64,000 nt of DNA from Actinoalloteichus hymeniacidonis (GCF_014203365.1 NZ_JACHIS010000001.1:3658001-3722000), one strand, 5' to 3'; positions 49,481-60,029 are shown, counted from the stretch's first letter. Notes: generated by a model not told the origin, from the letters alone. Numbers and translations: made by a program.

Positions 49481-51277
49481 CTACAGGTACTGCCCAGTGT
49501 TCGTCGCCGTGTCGATGGCTCGACCCGACTCCTGGTTCTTACCGGTCACCAAGGTGCGGATGTAGACGATCCGTTCGCCCTTCTTACCGGAGATCCGCGC
49601 CCAGTCGTCCGGGTTGGTCGTGTTCGGGAGGTCCTCGTTCTCGGCGAACTCGTCCACGATCGCGTCGAGCAGATGCTGGACCCGAAGCCCCGGCTGGCCG
49701 GTCTCCAGCACGCCCTTGATCGCGGCCTTCTTCGCTCGGTCGACGATGTTCTGGATCATCGCGCCCGAGTTGAAGTCCCGGAAGTACAGCACCTCTTTGT
49801 CACCGTTGGCATAGGTGACCTCGAGGAAGCGGTTCTCCTCCGACTCGGCGTACATCCGTTCCACGGTGTTCTGGATCATGGCATCGACGCAGGCCTGCTT
49901 GTCGCCTTGGAACTCCACCAGGTCGTCGGCGTGGATCGGCAACGTGGCGGTCAGGTACTTGGAGAAGATGTCCTTGGCGCCCTCGGCGTCCGGGCGCTCG
50001 ATTTTGATCTTCACGTCGAGCCTGCCCGGTCGCAGGATCGCCGGGTCGATCATGTCCTCCCGGTTGGAGGCGCCGATGACGATGACGTTCTCCAGCCCCT
50101 CGACGCCGTCGATCTCGCTCAACAGCTGCGGAACGATGGTGGTCTCCACATCGGAGGAGACGCCGCTGCCCCTGGTGCGGAAGATCGAGTCCATCTCGTC
50201 GAAGAAGACGATGACCGGAGTGCCCTCGGAGGCCTTCTCCCTGGCCCGCTGGAAGATGAGTCGGATGTGTCGTTCGGTCTCGCCGACGAACTTGTTGAGC
50301 AGCTCCGGCCCCTTGATGTTGAGGAAGTAGGACTTGGCCTGCTCGTCGGGGTTGCCGCCGCGCGCCGTGACGACCTGCTTGGCCAGCGAGTTGGCGACGG
50401 CCTTGGCGATCAGGGTCTTCCCACAGCCCGGCGGACCGTAGAGCAGCACGCCCTTCGGCGGACGAAGTTCGTACTCGCGGAAGAGATCGGAGTGCAGGAA
50501 GGGAAGTTCCACCGCGTCGCGGATCTGTTCGATCTGCCTGCCGAGCCCGCCGATATCGGTGTAGCCGACGTCGGGCACCTCCTCCAGCACGAGATCCTCG
50601 ACCTCGGCCTTGGGCACCCGTTCGTAGGCGTAACCCGCCTTGCTGTCCACGAGTAGGGAGTCGCCGGACTTCAGCGGCGCCTCGCTGAGTGGCGCCGCCA
50701 GCCACACCAGACGTTCCTCGTCCGTGTGACCCACGACCAGTGCACGACTCGGGCTGCTCTGTCCGGGGTCGGTGAGGAGCTCACGCAGCGTGCAGATCTC
50801 GCCGATCCGCTCGTAGCCGCCCACCTCCACCACGGTCAGCGCCTCGTTGAGACGCACGGTCTGGCCCAGGGTGATCTCCTCCGCCGAGACCGTCGGCGAG
50901 AGCGGCACCCGCATCCGACGGCTGGCGGTGAACACATCCGCCGTGCCGTCTTCGTGCCCTCGAAGGAACACTCCATATCCGCTGGGCGGCTGGGCGAGGC
51001 GATCGACCTCTTCCCGCAACGCTGTCAGCTGGGTACGAGCGTCTTTGAGGGTGTCCACCAGTTTCGCGTTGCGTTCGGTGAGTTGGTTGATACGGTCGGA
51101 CGCCTCGACAAGGCGCTGTTCCAATAGTTGGGACTGCCGAGGAGACTGCGAGGACTGACGGCGCAACAGCGCCACCTCGTCCTCGAGGAATCGGATCTGC
51201 GCAGCGAGCTCGGCGTCCCCACCGAACCGCTGCTCGTCGCCGCTGTCAGGCTTGCTGCCGGGATGGTCGTGCGGCAT
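49481..51277 (-). CDS. mpa: Proteasome-activating AAA ATPase Mpa (Arc)
   Basis: 598-aa hexameric unfoldase that binds pupylated proteins and feeds them into the 20S core. An N-terminal coiled coil (about 22-95) captures Pup. Two OB domains follow (about 100-230). The AAA domain has Walker A GPPGCGKT (281-288), Walker [11 protein letters not shown] and the Arg fingers in [19 protein letters not shown]. The C-terminus ends in Gly-Gln-Tyr-Leu, the motif that docks into PrcA. The ATG at 51277 follows GGAGGAGG. It diverges from the first of three paralogous membrane-protein genes. Confidence 0.97.
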   Translation of the reverse strand: MPHDHPGSKPDSGDEQRFGGDAELAAQIRFLEDEVALLRRQSSQSPRQSQLLEQRLVEASDRINQLTERNAKLVDTLKDARTQLTALREEVDRLAQPPSGYGVFLRGHEDGTADVFTASRRMRVPLSPTVSAEEITLGQTVRLNEALTVVEVGGYERIGEICTLRELLTDPGQSSPSRALVVGHTDEERLVWLAAPLSEAPLKSGDSLLVDSKAGYAYERVPKAEVEDLVLEEVPDVGYTDIGGLGRQIEQIRDAVELPFLHSDLFREYELRPPKGVLLYGPPGCGKTLIAKAVANSLAKQVVTARGGNPDEQAKSYFLNIKGPELLNKFVGETERHIRLIFQRAREKASEGTPVIVFFDEMDSIFRTRGSGVSSDVETTIVPQLLSEIDGVEGLENVIVIGASNREDMIDPAILRPGRLDVKIKIERPDAEGAKDIFSKYLTATLPIHADDLVEFQGDKQACVDAMIQNTVERMYAESEENRFLEVTYANGDKEVLYFRDFNSGAMIQNIVDRAKKAAIKGVLETGQPGLRVQHLLDAIVDEFAENEDLPNTTNPDDWARISGKKGERIVYIRTLVTGKNQESGRAIDTATNTGQYL

Positions 51278-51508
51278 CTCGGCACCTCCTCCCGTGCTGG
51301 TGGATACCACGGTACCGGCGATCACCGTCCTTGGCGGTGTTGCTCCTGGGTGTGACCCATAAACGCCCGGTCGGCGGGATGGAATCCACCGAACAGGGCT
51401 AAGGCGGGAACGAAATCAATTACGGTGCGTCCCAAGTGTCAGCACCGGTTCGACCAGCCGCTAGGCTCCGCCCGATCACGTGGATGCGGCAGCATTGAGG
51501 AGAAAGTC

Positions 51509-52228
51509 ATGACCGTCCCGCCCAACCCCCAGGGCCCCTACGGGCAGCAAGGCCAGCCGGGCGGTCAACCGCCGTACGGCCAGCAGCCCGGACCCTACGG
51601 CCAGCCCCCGCAGGGTGGCCAGCCCCAGTTCGGCCAGCAGCCCGGCCAGTTCGGGCAGCAGCCGCCCCCCGGCCAGTTCGGCGAGCAGTCCGGACCGTTC
51701 GCCGCGCAGCAGTACGGCCAGCAGCCCGACGGTTTCGGCGGCCCCGGCGGCGAACCGCCCAAGAAGAGCCCGCTGCCGTGGATCCTCGCGGGCGGCGGCG
51801 TCGTGGTGATCGCGGTGATCGTCGTCCTGATCTTCACCCTCGGCGGCGGTGGTAGCTCCGGCAGCCCGCAACAGGCCGCCGACGGCATGGTCGCGGCGAT
51901 CAACGAGCAGGACTGGGAGGGCGCAGCCGAGTTCATGTGCGAGGCGCAACAGCCCACTCCTGAGGACCTCGCCACCCAAGAAGAAGACATGGCCGCCGGG
52001 TTCGAAGCACTGGGTGAGGACGTCTCCATGCAGTTCTCCGTGGTCAGCGTGAGCGAGCCTGCAGACGGCAAGGCCAATGCCGAGATCGCGATCGAGCTGC
52101 AGGGACTCGACCCGCAGATGCAGCAGATGATGGATGAATCGGGCGAGAGCATCCCGACTCTCTCCTTCGAACTGGTTGAAGAGGACGGCGGCTGGAAGGT
52201 CTGCGGCGGCGGACTGGGCAGCATGTGA
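51509..52228 (+). CDS. Pro/Gln-rich single-pass membrane protein, copy 1
   Basis: 239-aa protein with a disordered N-terminal tail of about 90 residues rich in Gly, Gln and Pro (repeats of GQQP and GQ.PFGQ type). The tail ends in GGEPPKKSPLPW, followed by one membrane helix (ILAGGGVVVIAVIVVLIFTLGG). The C-terminal 110 residues (QQAADGMVAAINEQDWEGAAEFMC, later GWKVCGGGLGS) resemble the DUF4878/NTF2-like fold, with two Cys that could pair outside the cell. The function is unknown. The ATG follows GAGGAG. It is the first of three tandem paralogues inserted between mpa and trmI. Confidence 0.83.
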   Translation: MTVPPNPQGPYGQQGQPGGQPPYGQQPGPYGQPPQGGQPQFGQQPGQFGQQPPPGQFGEQSGPFAAQQYGQQPDGFGGPGGEPPKKSPLPWILAGGGVVVIAVIVVLIFTLGGGGSSGSPQQAADGMVAAINEQDWEGAAEFMCEAQQPTPEDLATQEEDMAAGFEALGEDVSMQFSVVSVSEPADGKANAEIAIELQGLDPQMQQMMDESGESIPTLSFELVEEDGGWKVCGGGLGSM

Positions 52229-52579
52229 GCCGTTCCACCTCGTAAGTCGTTTCATCTCGAAAGCGGCCGGGTCCCGTACGGGACCCGGCCGCTTTCGTGT
52301 CTCCTACCCGGACCGACCAGCAGGCACGCGGCGACCGTCTACAGCAGCCCGAGCAGACGGGCATCACGGCCGTTGGTTCCTTAACACGATCCTCACTGTG
52401 CACGTGAGAATTAATCACACTTATTCGCCGCCTTCTTCGAAAGAATTCCACGAACCTCCGCGCAGGGCGCTACCGTCGCCGGGCAGACCGCACATCACGG
52501 TGCCGACCGCAAGATGCGGCGGGCAACGGTCCGCGAACAATGTCGACGAGACGTCCGTGCGTCGTAGGAGAGATTCGCT
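52229..52579 (+). other. Intergenic region with strong terminator
   Basis: No gene is seen. It contains a perfect 17-bp-stem hairpin just after copy 1, then an AT-richer stretch (about 52380-52450) that probably holds the promoter of copy 2. Confidence 0.5.
52259..52296 (+). terminator. Strong terminator, 17-bp perfect stem
   Basis: GAAAGCGGCCGGGTCCC and its exact complement flank a GTAC loop, 30 nt past the stop of copy 1. It is the strongest hairpin in the window and would work in both directions. Confidence 0.85.
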
Positions 52580-53380
52580 ATGTCCATGCCGCCCCAACAG
52601 CCCGGCCCGCACGGCCAACCGGGAGGTTGGCAACCGCAGCAGGGCGGACCGCCGTCGGGCGGATTCCCGCAGCACCACGGCCAGGGCCCCGGCCCGGGTG
52701 GCCCGGGGCAGCCCGGCGGCCCGCAGGGTTACGGCCAGCAGCCCGGCGGGTACGGCCCCGGGTTCGGCGGCCCCGGCGGGGAACCACCGAAGAAGAGCCC
52801 GCTGCCGTGGATCCTCTCCGGTGTCGGCGTGCTCCTCGTCGTCGGAATCGTGGCGGCCATCTTCCTCTTCGGCGGCTCCGATGAGGATTCCGGCGACGGG
52901 CAGAACGCCCAGTCCGGTTCCGGATCCGACAGCCAGAGCGAGGGTTCGCCCGGCGAGGGCGGCGATTCCGAAGGTAGCGGCTCCGAAGGCGGCGGCGGCT
53001 CCGAAGGCGGCGCATCCGCAGATTCGCCGGAGGGCGCTGCCACCGCTTTCGCGAACGCGTTGAGCGAAGAGGACTACATCACCGCGAACAACATGACCTG
53101 CGAAGCCGAGCGGGTGCCCGACGAGGAGGCCTCGCAGATCGACATCATGGCGGGTGCCCCGCCCGAGCTCGCCAACGCCGTGCCCCAGTTCACCGTCGAA
53201 CAGGTCAATGAACCGGACTCCAGTGGTGCGGTCGCGGTCGATCTCTCGATGGAGCTCACCGGTCTCTCCCCGGAGGAGAAGACGCAGCTGGAGGAACAGG
53301 GCATGCGGCTCGCGGCCGACGCGTCCATCACGGTGGTCGAAGAAGACGGCTGGAAGATCTGCGACCTCAGCGTCGGCTGA
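52580..53380 (+). CDS. Pro/Gln-rich single-pass membrane protein, copy 2
   Basis: 266-aa paralogue of the flanking genes. The Gly/Pro/Gln tail ends in GGEPPKKSPLPW, then a helix (ILSGVGVLLVVGIVAAIFLFGG), an acidic Ser/Glu/Gly linker of about 60 residues, and the NTF2-like domain (AATAFANALSEEDYITANNMTCEAE, ending EDGWKICDLSVG). Two Cys match those of copies 1 and 3. The ATG at 52580 follows TAGGAGAG; the sequence GTCGTAGGAGA just before the start is shared with copy 3. The function is unknown. Confidence 0.83.
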   Translation: MSMPPQQPGPHGQPGGWQPQQGGPPSGGFPQHHGQGPGPGGPGQPGGPQGYGQQPGGYGPGFGGPGGEPPKKSPLPWILSGVGVLLVVGIVAAIFLFGGSDEDSGDGQNAQSGSGSDSQSEGSPGEGGDSEGSGSEGGGGSEGGASADSPEGAATAFANALSEEDYITANNMTCEAERVPDEEASQIDIMAGAPPELANAVPQFTVEQVNEPDSSGAVAVDLSMELTGLSPEEKTQLEEQGMRLAADASITVVEEDGWKICDLSVG

Positions 53381-53718
53381 CGCGAACACCTCCCGTTGTT
53401 CCAGTGTGGTCGGGCTCGATCGACCGGGTCCGACCACACCGCTGTACAGGCGAAAGACCGAGGTGTGCGGCGTCCGAGCATCGTTGCGAGCCACAGGATG
53501 CGCTCCCACCTGTGTGCACCTGGAAATTGTCTAGTCGGCAAGCGCTCGACTTTCGGCAACCGCCCTCCACGAGGGCGAAAGAGGCCGCTACGGTCGCCTC
53601 ACGCCGTTGTCCGACAACAGATCCGGACCGGCGCCACGATGCCCGCCCGCTCCATCTTCGGGCCTCGCCAAGATCCGATCCGGTGACCGACCTCCGTGAG
53701 TCGTAGGAGATACATCCC
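53381..53718 (+). other. Intergenic region between copies 2 and 3
   Basis: No gene is seen. A hairpin follows copy 2 at 53404-53439, and a promoter for copy 3 must lie in the remaining 280 bp. Confidence 0.45.
53404..53439 (+). terminator. Hairpin after copy 2
   Basis: GTGTGGTCGG (53404-53413) and CCGACCACAC (53430-53439) pair perfectly over a 16-nt loop, 24 nt past the stop. No U-run follows. Confidence 0.55.
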
Positions 53719-54570
53719 ATGTCCATGCCTCCCCAGCCCGGCCCCTATGGGCAACAAGGCGGCTGGCAACAGCAGCCCGGCGGCTACCCCCAGCAGGGCC
53801 CCCAGTCCGGCGGGTTCCCGCAGCAGGGCCAGCAGCCCGGTGGCTATCCCCAGCAGCCCGGCCCGCAGTCCGGTGGCTTCCCCCAGCAGGGTTGGGGCCA
53901 ACAGCAGCAGCCTGGTCAGTACTACGGACAAGGTGGTCCGGGTGGTGGCCCGGGCGGCGCAGGCGGGCCCGGCGGCCCCGGCGGTAAGAGCCCGCTCCCC
54001 TGGATCCTGGGTGGCGGCGGTGTCCTCGTCGTCGTCCTGATCGTCGTTCTCGTGATCGTTCTCGGCGGCGGCGATGACAACGGCGGCAGCTCGAACACCG
54101 CCAGCGGCAGCGACTCGGCCGGTTCCTCGCAGGACGACGGTGGTGGCGGCGACTCCGAGAGTGGCGGCGGCGCCGTCGCCGGCACTCCCGAGGAGACCGC
54201 CCAGGCGCTCGCCGACGCCTCGAACAACGAGGACTACCAGGCCTTCATCGATCTGACCTGCGAGCAGTATCAGAACGAATATGGCACTGCCGAGATCGAG
54301 GAGATGGCCGGGGGCATGGACATGTCCCAGGTCGACCCCTCGCTCGCTGAGATGGAGGCGACCATCTCGGTGGACAGCGTCGAGCAGATCAGCCCGGAGG
54401 AAGCCGAGGCGCGGCTCGTCATCAACTACTCCAATGTTCCTCCGGAGCTGGCGGACTACATGCCCACCGACATGGGCGTCTACTTCACGCTGGTCCCCGA
54501 GGACAACCAGTGGAAGATCTGCGACTTCCGTCTCGACGAGGGCTCGATGCCCTCGATGCCCACCTACTGA
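53719..54570 (+). CDS. Pro/Gln-rich single-pass membrane protein, copy 3
   Basis: 283-aa third paralogue. Its tail contains a tandem repeat of about 20 residues (QQPGGYPQQ then [11 protein letters not shown], twice), encoded by 60- and 63-bp DNA repeats. After GGKSPLPW comes a helix ([22 protein letters not shown]), a Ser/Gly/Asp linker and the NTF2-like domain ([24 protein letters not shown], ending [13 protein letters not shown]). The ATG follows GTAGGAG in a stretch shared with copy 2. The function is unknown. Confidence 0.83.
   Translation: MSMPPQPGPYGQQGGWQQQPGGYPQQGPQSGGFPQQGQQPGGYPQQPGPQSGGFPQQGWGQQQQPGQYYGQGGPGGGPGGAGGPGGPGGKSPLPWILGGGGVLVVVLIVVLVIVLGGGDDNGGSSNTASGSDSAGSSQDDGGGGDSESGGGAVAGTPEETAQALADASNNEDYQAFIDLTCEQYQNEYGTAEIEEMAGGMDMSQVDPSLAEMEATISVDSVEQISPEEAEARLVINYSNVPPELADYMPTDMGVYFTLVPEDNQWKICDFRLDEGSMPSMPTY
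53770..53892 (+). repeat. Tandem repeat, 60 + 63 bp, in copy 3
   Basis: Units at 53770-53829 and 53830-53892 both begin CAGCAGCCCGG and end CAGCAGGG, differing mainly by one inserted codon and silent changes. They encode the repeated disordered tail. Confidence 0.75.
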
Positions 54571-54599
54571 TCGTCGGACGCCCGGTCGTCACTCCCGTT

Positions 54600-54629
54600 C
54601 GGGGGCACTGCGCACCTGCAGTGCCCCCG
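54600..54629. terminator. Bidirectional terminator between copy 3 and trmI
   Basis: CGGGGGCACTGC (54600-54611) and GCAGTGCCCCCG (54618-54629) form a perfect 12-bp stem with a 6-nt loop in the 82-bp gap between convergent genes. Confidence 0.75.
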
Positions 54630-54652
54630 TCGTCATGAGCGGGCCGCGTCCA

Positions 54653-55510
<858 letters not shown>

Positions 55511-55635
55511 CTATTCGTTGACACCACACGACCGTGCGGCGGCTGGGCGATCGTCGCAGACGGTCGCCGACTCGCCGACACCGAACCTCCCGGACGGGCC
55601 GTTCGCAGCCGATCGCCGAGCCTGGACGGCAGCGC

Positions 55636-56766
55636 TCATTCCGTGCCGAGTGCGGCCCGCAGGTCCTCCCGGCGCAGCACACCGGACGGCCTGCCGTCGT
55701 GGCCCACGACCAGGAACTGCCCGGCCGAGGTGCTCAACACGCGTTCGGCGATCTCCTGGCCCGGTTCGGAGTCCAACACGACGTTCTCCGCGGTGATCGG
55801 CTCCGCCGCGTACTCGGCTGGCGAGGCGGGCGAGATCGCGGCGAGGTCCTCGGCGGTCCGACGGTCCAGCAGGCCGACGGCGACCCCGTCGGCCCTGACC
55901 AGCACCACACCTCGGCCTGCGGAGGCGGCGAGCGCGTCGGCGACCGGGCTCTCCGATGGCAGTTGCAGCACCGGCCGGGTCAGCTGATCGAGCCGCAGTC
56001 GGGCGGGCCAGGGCCGCCGGGCACCGAGCGCCAGCTCCGCGCCGATTCCCAGGCCGATGAACCAGATCATCACCACGCACGCACACAGTCGCAGCCAACG
56101 GTCGTCGCTGGTCGTGAAGAGCCCCGCCAGCGCCCACCACGCGAGCAGCACGGCGACCACCATGCCGCCGACCGCCGCCGCCGTGGTCCCGGTGCCCCGC
56201 CTGCCGCTGATCCCCCAGACGACCGCCCGCAGCATCCGTCCGCCATCCAACGGAAGTCCTGGCAACAGATTGAAGGCCCCGACCACTGCGTTGGCGACCG
56301 CGACCTGCGCGACCAGGAGCCACAGGACACCGCGCGGCTCGACGATCGGCAGGAAGCCCGCGAAGACAGCGGCGAGGGTGAGCGACACCATCGGCCCGGC
56401 CACCGCGATCATGCCCTCTTGGCTGGCCTTGTTCGGCGGACGGACCAGTTCGGCGACCCCGCCGAGGAACTGCAGCCGGATCCGCCGCACGGGCAGGCCG
56501 AGGCTGAGCGCCACGAAACAATGGCCGAGTTCGTGCAGCAGGACCGAGACCCCGAGCAGCAACACGAACGCCGCCGCGAGCACGGCGGAGGCACCGAGAC
56601 CGATCTCGGGCAGCAATCTGCGGACCAGCGGGGTGTACAGCACGACGATCAGCAGCGAGATCAGCCACCACGACGGTGCCAACAGCACTGGGACGCCCCG
56701 CACCCGAAGCAGGAGCAGTCCCGGGATCGGACCGGCAGGCGAGACGTGTCTGCTGGTGGCGGGCAT
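55636..56766 (-). CDS. Site-2 protease (M50) with CBS domains
   Basis: 376-aa membrane metalloprotease of the Rip3/SpoIVFB-like group. The zinc motif is HELGH (78-82), and the third ligand Asp lies in NLLPGLPLDGGRM (D173). About six membrane helices are present. A pair of CBS modules fills the C-terminal 120 residues (ESPVADALAASAGRGVVLVRADGVAVGLLDRRTAEDL and the later GQFLVVGHDGRPSGVLRREDL). Such enzymes cut membrane-bound regulators, with CBS modules sensing nucleotides. The ATG at 56766 lies 6 nt after TAGGCT. It diverges from the RecB-like gene, and trmI follows about 150 bp downstream. Confidence 0.9.
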   Translation of the reverse strand: MPATSRHVSPAGPIPGLLLLRVRGVPVLLAPSWWLISLLIVVLYTPLVRRLLPEIGLGASAVLAAAFVLLLGVSVLLHELGHCFVALSLGLPVRRIRLQFLGGVAELVRPPNKASQEGMIAVAGPMVSLTLAAVFAGFLPIVEPRGVLWLLVAQVAVANAVVGAFNLLPGLPLDGGRMLRAVVWGISGRRGTGTTAAAVGGMVVAVLLAWWALAGLFTTSDDRWLRLCACVVMIWFIGLGIGAELALGARRPWPARLRLDQLTRPVLQLPSESPVADALAASAGRGVVLVRADGVAVGLLDRRTAEDLAAISPASPAEYAAEPITAENVVLDSEPGQEIAERVLSTSAGQFLVVGHDGRPSGVLRREDLRAALGTE

Positions 56767-56772
56767 CCTGGC

Positions 56773-56778
56773 AGCCTA
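56773..56778 (-). promoter_or_regulatory. -10 box (TAGGCT), leaderless start of M50 gene
   Basis: TAGGCT on the minus strand ends 6 nt before the ATG at 56766. Confidence 0.5.
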
Positions 56779-56973
56779 GAACCCCGGGAGTGTGGCGGCA
56801 GTGCATCGGTCGCCGGTCTGTCGCGAACTCGGCGGTAGGCCGATATCCGGGCATGCCGGAACTCATTCGATGCTCCCGTCCACCGGAGGTCGGTCGAGCC
56901 GCCGGCGGTGCTCGACTCCCGTTGTGTTCGAGACGTCCGACGGGAAGCGGACGAGAGGGTCGGTGCGGTGTCC

Positions 56974-56979
56974 TAGGGT
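56974..56979 (+). promoter_or_regulatory. -10 box (TAGGGT), leaderless start of RecB-like gene
   Basis: TAGGGT ends 7 nt before the ATG at 56987, with no ribosome site. Confidence 0.55.
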
Positions 56980-56986
56980 GCGCTGC

Positions 56987-57880
56987 ATGACCGACACTGC
57001 GGCGACCAGCATCGAGGCCGGGCGGCTCCCGGAGCGCGCGGTCCGCAGACCAGCGCTGTCGCCGTCCCGCGCGGGCGACTTCAAGCAATGTCCCCTGTTG
57101 TACCGCTTCCGGGCCGTGGACCGGTTGCCGGAGAAGCCGACCAAGGCCCAGGTACGCGGCACGGTGGTGCACGCCGTCCTCGAACGGCTCTTCGCACTGC
57201 CGATCGACGAGCGACTCCCCGAGCGCGCCGAGGCCCTGCTGGAGCCCTGCTGGCAGGAGCTCTCCGCCGAGCAGCCCGAGTGGCGTGCGTTGTTCGACGG
57301 ACCGGACGATCCCGCGCTGGCGGAGTGGCTCGGATCGGCCCGCAAACTGTTGACCGGGTACTTCGAGCTGGAGGATCCGCGCAGATTGCAACCGGAGGCC
57401 TGCGAGCTGCTGGTCGAGACCGAGCTCGACTCCGGGGTGTTGTTGCGCGGCTACATCGACCGGCTCGACGTCGCCCCGACCGGCGAGATCCGGGTGGTCG
57501 ACTACAAGACGGGTTCCGCGCCCAGGGCGATCGGGGAGGCCAAGGCGCTGTTCCAGATGAAGTTCTACGCGCTGGCCCTGTGGCGGTTGCGCGGCGTGGT
57601 GCCCCGGCAGCTCCGACTGATGTATCTGGCCGACCGTCAGGCCTTGGCCTATACCCCGGACGAGGCCGAGCTCCGTCGGTTCGAGCGAACCCTGGACGCG
57701 ATCTGGCAGGCCATCCTGCGCGCGGGCCGCACCGGCGATTTCCGCCCTAACCGCAGCAAACTCTGTGGCTGGTGCGATCATCAGAGCCACTGTCCGGAAT
57801 TCGGCGGAACTCCACCGCCCTACCCCGGTTGGCCCGAGCCGATCGCGCCCGCCGAAACCGCCCTCGACCGAGCCGACTGA
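56987..57880 (+). CDS. RecB-family exonuclease with Fe-S cluster motif (PD-(D/E)XK)
   Basis: 297-aa nuclease. The PD-(D/E)XK core appears as GYIDRLDVAPTGEIRVVDYKTG, where Asp and Lys (DYK) are catalytic, with a QMKFYALALW helix after it. The first Fe-S Cys is in FKQCPLLYRFR and the remaining three are in LCGWCDHQSHC, the Cas4/AddB-type 4Fe-4S arrangement. It corresponds to Rv2119 beside trmI. The ATG at 56987 is leaderless by its -10 box. The role in DNA repair is inferred. Confidence 0.92.
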   Translation: MTDTAATSIEAGRLPERAVRRPALSPSRAGDFKQCPLLYRFRAVDRLPEKPTKAQVRGTVVHAVLERLFALPIDERLPERAEALLEPCWQELSAEQPEWRALFDGPDDPALAEWLGSARKLLTGYFELEDPRRLQPEACELLVETELDSGVLLRGYIDRLDVAPTGEIRVVDYKTGSAPRAIGEAKALFQMKFYALALWRLRGVVPRQLRLMYLADRQALAYTPDEAELRRFERTLDAIWQAILRAGRTGDFRPNRSKLCGWCDHQSHCPEFGGTPPPYPGWPEPIAPAETALDRAD

Positions 57881-58049
57881 CCGGCGGGTACGGCAGAACG
57901 CCACCGCCGACATCCCCGGTCGAGTCGGCACCGCGGGTCCGAACTCCTGCTGCGATGTGACCGCACGGGGTCCAGGCGCCGCTTCCGCGAGGTAGGGCGG
58001 GTCTCCCGGGGGCAATCGACGTGCGGGGCGCGCCCGCCAGGAGGTTTAC

Positions 58050-60029
58050 ATGTTCGGCATCGCGGCGGCCGTGACGGTGATTCTGACGATCCTGATCTTC
58101 GCGACCATGGCGCGTCGATTACTCGGGGTCCAGTTCAGTCGATTCCGCACGGTGGCCGCGGGCTTCGCGGGCATGGTGGTGGGCGGCCCGCTGATGCTGC
58201 TCATCGTGAGCCCGGACGTCGACGAACCGGGATTGCGGCCCCTCGCGCAGCTCGCCCTGGCCACCGCGTGCGCGGTGTTGTTCGCGATGGTGTTCCTCGT
58301 GCTGGCCGAGGCCTTCGTGCCCAGCGGTTCGGTATCGCCCATCGCGCAATGGATTCCCGCGCTGCGCAGGCGGATCGCCAGGACCCAGCGGTACACCAAG
58401 CTGACCTCGATCGCCGTGCGGCACGGGCTCGGCCCCTACCTGCGGGGCCGTCAGCAGACCGGACCCGACTCCTCGGGCGGCCGGCACCGACTGGCTCGTT
58501 CGCTGCGAGCGGCCTTGGACGAGGGCGGTGTCACCTTCGTCAAGCTCGGTCAGGTGTTGTCGACGCGGCAGGACCTGGTCTCCCCCGAGTTCATCGAGGA
58601 GCTGTCCGCGCTGCAGGACCGGGCGGCGCCCATCCCGTGGGAGCAGGCCAGCGCCGTGTTGACCGCCGAGTTGGGTCGTCCGCTGGACGAGGTGTTCGCG
58701 GAGTTCGAGCGGGAACCGCTGGCAACGGCCTCCATCGCGCAGGTGTATCTGGCCCGCCTGGTCACCGGCGAGGAGGTGGTGGTCAAGATCCAACGGCCGA
58801 ACATCGCCGCCGCCGTGGAACGTGATCTCGACATCGTCACCCGGTTGGGCCGCACCCTGGAGAAGTCGACCCAGTGGGGCCGCTCGTTGGGGATCGCCGA
58901 GTTGACCGAGGGCTTCGCGACGGCACTGCGCGAGGAACTGGACTTCCGCATCGAGGCGGGCAACATGGCCACCGTCGTGGCCAACGCCAGGGCCCGGCGT
59001 GACGACAGCGTCGTGCTTCCGGAGCCACACGCGCAGCTGTGCGGTGAGCGGGTCCTGGTGATGAACAGGATCTCCGGCGTTCCGCTGCGCCGCGCGGGTG
59101 GGCTGCTCGAACAACGTGGCATCGATCCGGTGGACACGGCCAGGACACTGCTGAGCTGCGTGCTGCGGCAGATCATGTTCGACGGCGTCTTCCACGCCGA
59201 TCCGCACCCGGGCAATGTGATGGTGACCGAGGACGGCGGCATCGGACTGCTGGACTTCGGGTCCGTCGGCAGGCTCGATGGGGCCACCAGGGATGCCCTG
59301 GCCCAACTGTTGGTCGGGCTGAACTCCGGAAACGCGGGGATGGTCACCGACGCGCTGTTGACCGTGGTCCTGCAACCGGAGCCGGTGGACGAGCAGCAGT
59401 TGGAGCGGTCCCTCGGACAGTTCATGGTCCGACACCTCGGTGCCGGGTCGACGCCGTCGGCGCAGCTGTTCATCGATCTCTTCACCATCGTGTCCGACCA
59501 CGGTCTGTCGGTTCCGCCGCAGATCGCGGCCGTGTTCCGGTCCTTGGGCACCTTGGAGGGAACGCTGCAGGTCGTCGCGCCGACCTTCGATCTGGTGGGT
59601 GAGGCCCGTGCTTTCGGGTCGGCTCAGTTCGCCGAACAGGGTTCGATGGGCTCGCTGCGGGAGACTGTCCAGAACGAACTGATCTCGCTGCTGCCCATGC
59701 TGCGCAAACTGCCGCGCAGGGTCGATCGGATCTCCGATTCGCTGGAGCGCGGCCGACTGAGTGTCAATGTGCGGCTGCTGGCGGACGAACGCGATCGGCG
59801 CTTCCTGACCGGCCTGGTGCACCAGGTACTGCTGACCGTACTGGGGGTCACCGGCGGACTGCTCGGCGTGTTGCTGCTCGGGCTGCCCGAGGGCCCGGAC
59901 GTGGTGGAGGACCTGCCGCTCTACGACGTCCTCGGTTACGCCATGTTCGTGCTGTCGTCGGTCCTGGTGCTGCGCGTGGTGGCATCGATCTTCCGCAACG
60001 GCTCCGGCGACGAAGACGGCCGCGACTAG
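58050..60029 (+). CDS. ABC1/UbiB-family protein kinase-like, membrane protein
   Basis: 659-aa protein of the ABC1/UbiB/AarF family. Two or three N-terminal helices (about 1-105) precede the kinase-like core. The core has the family KxGQ motif (FVKLGQVLSTRQDLV), the Ala-rich loop (PLATASIAQVYLA), the lysine strand VVVKIQRP, HADPHPGNVMV and LLDFGSVGRL. Two more C-terminal helices follow. UbiB members support quinone synthesis or lipid traffic; in actinobacteria menaquinone metabolism is plausible. The ATG follows AGGAGG. Membrane helices flanking the core on both sides exceed the usual two at the C-terminus. Confidence 0.9.
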   Translation: MFGIAAAVTVILTILIFATMARRLLGVQFSRFRTVAAGFAGMVVGGPLMLLIVSPDVDEPGLRPLAQLALATACAVLFAMVFLVLAEAFVPSGSVSPIAQWIPALRRRIARTQRYTKLTSIAVRHGLGPYLRGRQQTGPDSSGGRHRLARSLRAALDEGGVTFVKLGQVLSTRQDLVSPEFIEELSALQDRAAPIPWEQASAVLTAELGRPLDEVFAEFEREPLATASIAQVYLARLVTGEEVVVKIQRPNIAAAVERDLDIVTRLGRTLEKSTQWGRSLGIAELTEGFATALREELDFRIEAGNMATVVANARARRDDSVVLPEPHAQLCGERVLVMNRISGVPLRRAGGLLEQRGIDPVDTARTLLSCVLRQIMFDGVFHADPHPGNVMVTEDGGIGLLDFGSVGRLDGATRDALAQLLVGLNSGNAGMVTDALLTVVLQPEPVDEQQLERSLGQFMVRHLGAGSTPSAQLFIDLFTIVSDHGLSVPPQIAAVFRSLGTLEGTLQVVAPTFDLVGEARAFGSAQFAEQGSMGSLRETVQNELISLLPMLRKLPRRVDRISDSLERGRLSVNVRLLADERDRRFLTGLVHQVLLTVLGVTGGLLGVLLLGLPEGPDVVEDLPLYDVLGYAMFVLSSVLVLRVVASIFRNGSGDEDGRD

